Shown in pieces: positions 57,755 through 64,000 of a stretch of 64,000 nucleotides of DNA. This stretch comes from Archegozetes longisetosus. Lineage: Eukaryota; Arthropoda; Arachnida; Sarcoptiformes; Trhypochthoniidae. The notes beneath the pieces are model-generated. The model saw nothing but the letters and a program-made list of their open reading frames with translations, was not told the DNA's origin and searched no databases. The stretch lies in contig JAEMBT020000002.1 in the NCBI GenBank assembly GCA_018873245.2, forward strand, positions 3,724,001 to 3,788,000, given 5' to 3'. The position numbers and the translations under genes were made by a program. The stretch's first letter is position 1, and each line of letters begins with the position of its first letter.

Positions 57755-59327
57755 TTAAACAAAGTTTCTGGCAATGTTTAACACCAAATCATTAGTTTTA
57801 GTAAAAAGCCCTAAATTAGTTAAAACTGACACTACAAACTCTTGCTCTGGAAAAATAGCTAAGAAAGTGCTGACACCACTGATTCCACCAGAGTGCCAAA
57901 CATAATATTTGATCGGAGGTGTTTTGCAGGCGTCGCATGAAATTGGTTGAGTTAGATTAGTAATTATCCAGCCCTCACCTGTAACAAAATTAATGAACTT
58001 ATCTGTTAGTAGAGATTAACAAAATTTAAGATTAATTCTTTAATACAAACCGTAATACGTTTGATTTGAAAGGAGTCCCGCCTGTACGGTAGGTGTCCAT
58101 AACTTTTTAACAGTTGATGATTTCAAGAAACCTAAATTAAATGGAAAAAATTTCATTCTAGTCATAACACAGTAATATTTCAATATATGAATCGCTGGGG
58201 ATCGAGTTTCACATTTGCAAGATAGAGCTTTCACTATAAGAAAGCTTTATGAACTACCACCGAGACCAGAGTTTTCATACACACTATCAAGAATTTACTA
58301 TAATGAGGTTGACTACATCGAAGCATCATTGTAATTAACACCAACCTTGTATTATTCATATATGATCTAGCTTATCAAAGATACCTGATTTGACATCAGT
58401 CACTCCTTTATAGCCGCTTAACATATAATTTCCAAATTTTAATAAATCGGGAACAGTTGATACAATTCCTCCTGCCGGCCACCAACACTCGAGAGATACC
58501 AAATCATCGACAATATGAGCGTTCACTAAGTTCTTTCCAGTTGAATTATCTTTCATATAATAGTGCGCCCTATGAGGTATGATCATATCATGTCTTTCAG
58601 CATAAGTTGAAGTCATTCCGAGTTCATGAGCAAACATTCTATTAATAGCACTTTCATAGGTTTCGTTCATAACGGACTCAATGATAGCCCCAATTATTTG
58701 CCAGCCATAGTTTGAATAATTGAATGTAGTTCCAGGTTCAAAAATTAAAGGCTCGTCTTTGAACTGTTCCAAAGTTTGGGTGACATTCTTTAAATCACGG
58801 ATTCGCTCGAAATCTTCCGGAAATTTAGAGACACGAAGACCAGCTGTGTGTGACATGACTTGTTTGACTGTTATTTTTACATCTTTTCCTTTCCATTGTT
58901 TAACTGGAAAAATTCCGGGTTTCAGATAATCATGAATAGACTTATCCAAATCTATTTTTCCGCTTTCAATAAGTTTGGCCACAAGCGTTGTCGTCAATGA
59001 TTTACTAATACTTGCCATTCGCCAAACTGAGTCTTTACGAGTCGTCACATTATTCTCAATGTCTGTGTGACCGAAAGCTTTACTCCAAACTTCTTTACCT
59101 TTTATGCTGATTCCGGCCACAATTCCAGGTACATTTTCTGCGATTCTTATTTTCTCGACATCTTCTTCAGTTTTCTTAATAGCAGCATTGATTTGTTGTT
59201 CGTTAGCACTCCCACAAACACATTCATTCTTGAAATATATGTCCTCAGAATAGAATGCGGACGGCTGATAGAGTGTATAAACTTTACCTGTCAACAATAG
59301 AATAGAAACTAAAATTTTGAATTTCAT
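57755..59327 (-). CDS. Secreted serine beta-lactamase-like protein (LACTB/PBP family)
   Basis: Exons 59327-58385, 58131-58051 and 57978-57755 join in phase to 415 residues. After a signal peptide (MKFKILVSILLLTG), the protein follows the class C beta-lactamase/penicillin-binding fold as used by animal LACTB proteins. It has the nucleophile motif S106-I-S-K109 (SxxK), Y204-S-N206 (YxN) with FEPGTTFNYSNYG, an HTAG turn near residue 160, CWWPAGGIVSTVPDLLKFG, and H370-S-G-G373 in the KTG position. All catalytic motifs are present, so a serine hydrolase or peptidase activity is expected. Vertebrate LACTB is mitochondrial and forms filaments. The clear leader here argues for secretion. The first intron (58132-58384) is 253 bp. 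Confidence 0.9.
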
Positions 59328-60608
59328 GTTTGATTTGAAAAATTATTTCATGCAATCATTCAGAATAATGAACGGGATTTTAAGCAGTTGTTCCTTTTAT
59401 TTGAAATTTGTTTGAATAATCTTATCATCGTCTGCATCAGTGGAACAATAGTTACAGTCTACATAAGTACTATATCTTTAGTATTAATAGTGATTAACTT
59501 AAAGTCAGCAATAGTTGTCCTTCAATTTCGAATTGTTGGTTAAATATAAATGTAAAGATATAAGTGTTGGTTGCGATAAATTTAAGCAATTATTGATTGT
59601 TCATTATTGATACTGTAAACTTTGATAGAAGCTTTAGAGTTGACATTTAACCAATGGCTTTATTTTGTTTTTCACATCCATATCTTATAATGAGGGTCAA
59701 TAGGACGACACTAGAGTTACCTAAGATCTAATTGTTTATAGTAATCCTCTTCTGTTATAAAATAGGATAAAGGTTTTTTCTATTGTTTAAAATAGGTTTT
59801 AGATTAACTGATAATAGTACTGATAAAAAATCAATTGTTTGAAAGTTTGTTTTTCTATATTATTCAAGAGTGTCAATTGAAAGAAATAATTACTTATGCG
59901 TAATTTCTTGTAATTAAAAATCATCATCGATAAGAGTTTAGACTTGAGCTTTAGGTTTTTCAAGAAAATATCAAACTATCTTTGTGAAAGAATTTCATTA
60001 AAAATATCGATTTTTATTTTTTGGCAACAGATTATTTTTTCAGATCTTTTCGTAGAAAGTGAGATAGTTTAAATATTTTATACTTATTTATGATATAAAA
60101 ACTAATAATATTCTTTAGAACTATGATAGTAAATTTCATAACTTTATATTTACTAAATATCAAGAAAGTTATTTTTCATAATTTAGATAAGTTAAACTTT
60201 TTTTATGGTGAGTTATGTCAAAACAGAGATATATGTTGATGTAAAAAGTTTAATGTGGAAAGAAAAATAGGGTTTAGGAGAGTTTACTTTAAGACAGCCT
60301 TTAGGATAATTTGCTTAGAATCTATTTATCATAGAAATCAATTGCATTTTTAAACATCCACATGGGGTGGGCTTATTAAGAATTTAAGTTTGAGTAAAAC
60401 TTTAGCAAAGGAAAATATATTTATGAAAAATTTGAAAGAAATACTCTTTGAATGTAGACATTTTATTTTACCAGAATATCGATAATCAAGAAAGAACTTT
60501 TGTTCTCTATCAGGGAAATTACTTTGTATTTGTTTATCAAACCATTGATAGATCTGGTTATTAAAGATTTTCCTTGAGACGAGCTGTATAAATCTACGGG
60601 CATAAAAG
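59328..60608. other. Intergenic region, nothing recognised
   Basis: AT-rich. The 89-codon minus frame at 60350-60619 overlaps a mariner terminus and has no recognised domain, so it was not called as a gene. Confidence 0.45.
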
Positions 60609-61386
60609 TAACGCCTCACAAATAAAGTTCTGGACTGAGTTGATTAATTCATGAAATTTTTATCAAACACTTTATTGAAACTTTAAATTTTCAAAATGAA
60701 ATTACATTATATTTGAATATAACTTGACTTAATGTGCGACCGAAAGGAGTCCATCGTCTACCGTTTTTCTTAAGTTGGTTCAAGCCTTATCGTAAATCCT
60801 TTGGACGACATTAAAATAAACATTTTAAAGATAAGATTTGATACAATTGACATTTTTTGAGCTGATTGGCATATTTTACTTCTGAATCATTAGTGTATTA
60901 ATTTTCAATACGTATGAAACACATTGTTGGATATGTTTAAGTTTCTTTTGCACATTTTTGCTCTGGGACTGTATTTATAGCCAAGCTTTCTGCTCATTTA
61001 CTTTAGTTTCGGTCACTATTTTTGCAGGTCTACCACTTGTCACTTTTCACTTTAGGCCCCCTCGATTCAAATACTTCTGTAGGAATAGAATATACTATAC
61101 TTTGAGTGCATTTTCATCAACATAGTAATCAACAATAAACTATTTCGGTCTGTCTAAATGTGAATTATAATGCAAATTATGTAATTGTACAACACCTTCA
61201 CGAAGTGCTTCTTGCTTGAAAGCCATTATTTAATTGAGTGTTATGTTGACAGTAATTTCCTTTTAATAGTCATATAGATGGCTCCTTAATCTCTTTTTTA
61301 ATTTACTAGTTGTGAGTTTCACTGGAAGAAATTAGAGTTTTTAATAAGGCCAAACTCAGTCCAGAATTTTATCTGTGGGGCGTTAT
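60609..61386 (-). mobile_element. Mariner/Tc1-related element remnant with transposase N-terminus
   Basis: The ends acgcctcacaaataaagttc and gaattttatctgtggggcgt are inverted copies that continue through tggactgag. On the minus strand from about 61225, decayed coding pieces read MAFKQEALREGVVQLHNLHY, IVDYYVDENALK and SGRPAKIVTETKVNE. These match the N-terminal helix-turn-helix region and GRP linker of mariner-like transposases. There are several in-frame stops and frame changes, and the catalytic part is missing. An internally deleted dead copy. Confidence 0.75.
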
Positions 61387-62295
61387 TAATTAATTGTAAC
61401 TTCTGCTTGAACATGTTTTTCAATTTTGGTTTCAAATTTCAATATAAAAACTGAATGAAAGTATAATATATCTGATAATTTTCATCATTAAAATTAAGTT
61501 TCCCAGAATATCGAGAATTTAAATTATTCTGAGAACACTATTGTATTATATTAAGAATTTTGGACAAAAATACTATAGAAAATCACGTACCTTGGGCGCA
61601 ACAAACTGAGTGTATAAATAAGTATATTTTAAAATTTTTTGCATATCGCAGAGTAAAGTTATATTCATTTGACTCAAGCGAATATATCCAAGTTTAAAAT
61701 CTAAGCTATATTTTAGTTAACAGATTGAGAGAAGTTATATTGTATTTTAAGAGAGATTCTTTTATAAATGTTAGTATTTCTATTAGTAAAATAAATTGAT
61801 TTAAAGCAACTCTAACGTATTCGGACATAGAAAAAGCAGACTCGAATTTATTGTTAAAAAATTAAAAACTGTTTTACAGAAATTTTTCAAAATTTTATCA
61901 CAAAAGCTACATTATATGACTAACAAAATAATATCAATGAGCCATAGCCATGGGTCCCGATTGATCACATTTCCGCAGCCTTTAGTAGACACTCTGAAAA
62001 GTCTTTTTGTCAACATTTAAACCCAGTTTTTAATATAATTTTGAGCGCTTCATCGAAGTTGAGGAATGTTTTCGGCTTTCCAACCATTGACATAAACAAT
62101 TTGAGCCAAATCAGCGAAAAATCCTCAATTGGCCGTCATTAGGGAATATTTGTGGGGCTTTGGTATTTCGGCACAAATTAAGTTTTTTCCCATTCAAAAA
62201 GTTTATAACTTTTTTGAAATAATGTGCGGGGCCTCGTTCGGCCAAAAGAGGTAATTATTGTCCGAATTATTTGCATTAATAAACGAGATTAATTA
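61387..62295. other. Intergenic region
   Basis: No gene recognised. The stretch at about 61935-62250 is less AT-rich and may be a repeat fragment, but no termini were found. Confidence 0.4.
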
Positions 62296-62435
62296 CTTCC
62301 TAATGCATTCATTTAAGTGAATGTTTTAATTGATGGCCTGACCACTGGGTTTAAAGTGCGGTATCGAAACAGTACTTTAGACCCGGTGGCCAGAGAGATC
62401 AATTAAAAATTCGCTTAAATGAATGCATTAGGAAG
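62296..62435. repeat. 140-bp hairpin (snapback) element
   Basis: The arms cttcctaatgcattcattta and taaatgaatgcattaggaag are inverted complements. The stem continues through ttttaattgat and gggtttaaagt/actttagaccc to a loop of about 15 bp. Non-coding, probably a very short MITE. Confidence 0.85.
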
Positions 62436-63575
62436 AGATTGACCCCATTCATCAACAAAAACAGTATTTCACGGCACTCTATCGGCTTTGAAGTACTTTA
62501 CAGTAAATATTTTTGAGTCATTTTCATGTATTTAAGAAAATGTCACAATCCTTTCGAACAATAGTTGTTTTGATGTCGATATTAGTGAATTAATTAATCA
62601 CTATATAAAATTAAATAAATATTTTTGTCTAACACTCTGATAAATAGCTCTGAGGTGTTGTTTATTAATCCCCATAAGTCAATAATTGAAACCTTTTCAC
62701 AACTTTAAATATAAGATAAATCCAAAATCATGTGAAAACTTATTACTAGGCTAAACTACAATCGACATAAAAAAATTGTTAATTGAGCTATATTTTAATA
62801 AATAGAAAATAATCTTAAACTCTATTCCTTTACATATATTTAATAATGAAAAAAGTTATGCCCGTTTAAAGTAGTTGGGATAGAATTGTCCCACATATCT
62901 TCATAAATACAATACATAAATCTTTACTTTTCTGGTTTAACCCGATTAAACCTCATTAAACCTTCCGAAGAGAAAATTTTGAAATTAGGTTTAACCTGAA
63001 AAGCCCGAATCAAATGTATGAATTACATCAAATATTTTTAAACTTTAGGTTACACATTGCAAGTCATCTGCTTTATGTTACATTATCAGTCATGTATAGA
63101 TTAACTTATTTAGAATTATTCAAACAGATCATCGCTTATGATTAACTAATGAAATCCCAAATATGTAAATTGCGCGCAAAAACCAGCGGAATTAAAAAAT
63201 GACCCTATATTTAAAGTGTCTGAATTAAATGAAACGCCCTGTAGCATTAAGACTTGACATTTAGACATGATATCTTATATAATTAAGTAATTAAGTATAT
63301 AATATAAATATTGCTTTGATTACTACCTTAATTACTGTCTTAATAATTAATATAAATATTATATAACCTATATAATTAATTTTACTATTACCATAATCCT
63401 ACTATTATCTTGTACAGTCTGTCCTTTTATCTTCTAAACTCAAATATTGAGTACAATTTTTCTTTAAAATTACGCATCGATCAGATGCACTTATGAATAA
63501 AGTTTGAAATAAATCTTTGGAAAGATTATTTCTTAATCATTATGTTTTGTTTAAAAAACACTTTTAGTGTCCGAA
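62436..63575. other. Intergenic region before a transposase
   Basis: At about 63205-63241 the sequence gtgtctgaattaaatgaaac gccctgt resembles a mariner/DUF4817-type terminus facing left. No matching left end was found. 63270-63410 is an extremely AT-rich stretch of ataaat/taattaa. No gene seen. Confidence 0.4.
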
Positions 63576-64000
63576 ATGGTGTTTACAATAAAAGAGAGAG
63601 TTTTTATTTATAAAACGTATTTATTAACTGATTATTGTTGTGAACAAGTTAGGAATAAATTTACCGAAAAGTTTAATAAAAGAGGACCAACGAATGCCAC
63701 TATTCGTGATATCAATTCTAAATTTGAAGAGACAGGTAGTGTAACAAACAGAGTCTATCAAAAACGACGCTATGTTCTCACATCAGAGAAGTTATCAGAA
63801 ATGAAAGAAAGTTTTGAGCAAAATCCTCGACAATCAGTGAGAGATAGGTCGGTCGACTTAAAGATATCAAAAAGTGCTTGTGATGCTGGAGCAAAACTTT
63901 TAGGGTTTTATCCATATCGTATCACTTGTGTTCAAGAATTGAAAGAGTCTGATTACCTTGAACGCGTAAATTATTGTAAATGGTTTCTTGATTTCATAAA
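63576..64000 (+). CDS. DUF4817-type mariner-related transposase, N-terminal part
   Basis: An open frame begins at the ATG at 63576 (MVFTIKERVFIYKTYLLTDY) and continues to the window edge (141 complete codons). The pattern is the paired helix-turn-helix module annotated as DUF4817 in arthropod mariner-like transposons: KERVFI, then FNKRGPTNATIRDINSKFEE with TGSV, RRYVLTSEKLSEMKESFEQN, then ISKSACDAG, GFYPYRITCVQELKESDY and NYCKWFLDF. There are no stops in the visible part, so this copy may be intact. The catalytic DDE domain should lie beyond the window. It is GC-similar to the host and may be single-exon. Confidence 0.87.
   Translation, partial: MVFTIKERVFIYKTYLLTDYCCEQVRNKFTEKFNKRGPTNATIRDINSKFEETGSVTNRVYQKRRYVLTSEKLSEMKESFEQNPRQSVRDRSVDLKISKSACDAGAKLLGFYPYRITCVQELKESDYLERVNYCKWFLDFI

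Noticed and set aside
60350-60619. 89-codon minus frame as a gene
   Set aside because: Its start overlaps the terminus of the mariner remnant, and the rest has random composition.
1-64000. CRISPR arrays, bacterial operons, rRNA or tRNA genes
   Set aside because: The tandem repeat at 346-1465 has no unique spacers, gene structure is eukaryotic with introns, and no rRNA or tRNA sequence was recognised.

Overview
This is nuclear DNA from a eukaryote, most likely an arthropod and plausibly a mite or other chelicerate. It is AT-rich. Host genes have short GT-AG introns (mostly about 55-150 bp). The window carries a divergent ionotropic-receptor gene (a protostome chemosensory family), a testican, and a dense load of cut-and-paste DNA transposons and MITEs. 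The organism call is inference.

Layout. 1-12 kb is transposon- and satellite-rich: a 137-bp tandem satellite, a decayed hAT transposase, a GC-rich inverted-repeat element, a Merlin (ISXO2-type) transposon with a hAT-like insertion, and a nest of inverted-repeat elements. 11.3-15.3 kb holds a decayed secreted helical protein gene and an intronless J-domain/glycine-zipper gene with two reading-frame breaks. 16.7-18.6 kb is a large palindrome with a 649-bp insertion. 20-21 kb is an intron-bearing pseudogene of a very-long-chain acyl-CoA dehydrogenase, split by a MITE. 21.9-22.7 kb is a two-exon gene encoding only the polo-box domain of a polo-like kinase. 23.3-26.5 kb holds a hemopexin-repeat single-pass membrane protein and a small membrane protein.

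28.4-46.9 kb is a cluster of five copies (four intact, one pseudogene) of a two-exon gene for a secreted 12-cysteine IGFBP-like peptide. A complete seven-exon ionotropic receptor gene lies inside the cluster. The cluster grew by block duplication. Comparing the duplicated blocks gives empty and filled sites for several MITEs, and shows that the receptor's last codons come from the 3' UTR of an IGFBP-like gene.

47.8-59.4 kb is more genic: a testican/SPOCK (minus), an EB/EGF-like type I membrane protein (plus), a possible small secreted exon (minus) and a secreted serine beta-lactamase-like protein (minus). 60-64 kb holds mariner-related remnants, a hairpin element and the 5' part of a DUF4817-type transposase that runs off the window.

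Most host proteins here look secreted or membrane-bound. I see no operon-like or defence-system arrangement. The strongest novelty candidates are the IGFBP-like peptide cluster, the kinase-less polo-box gene, the J-domain/glycine-zipper gene and the receptor with a captured 3' end. Exon models were built by eye from splice signals and reading-frame phase.
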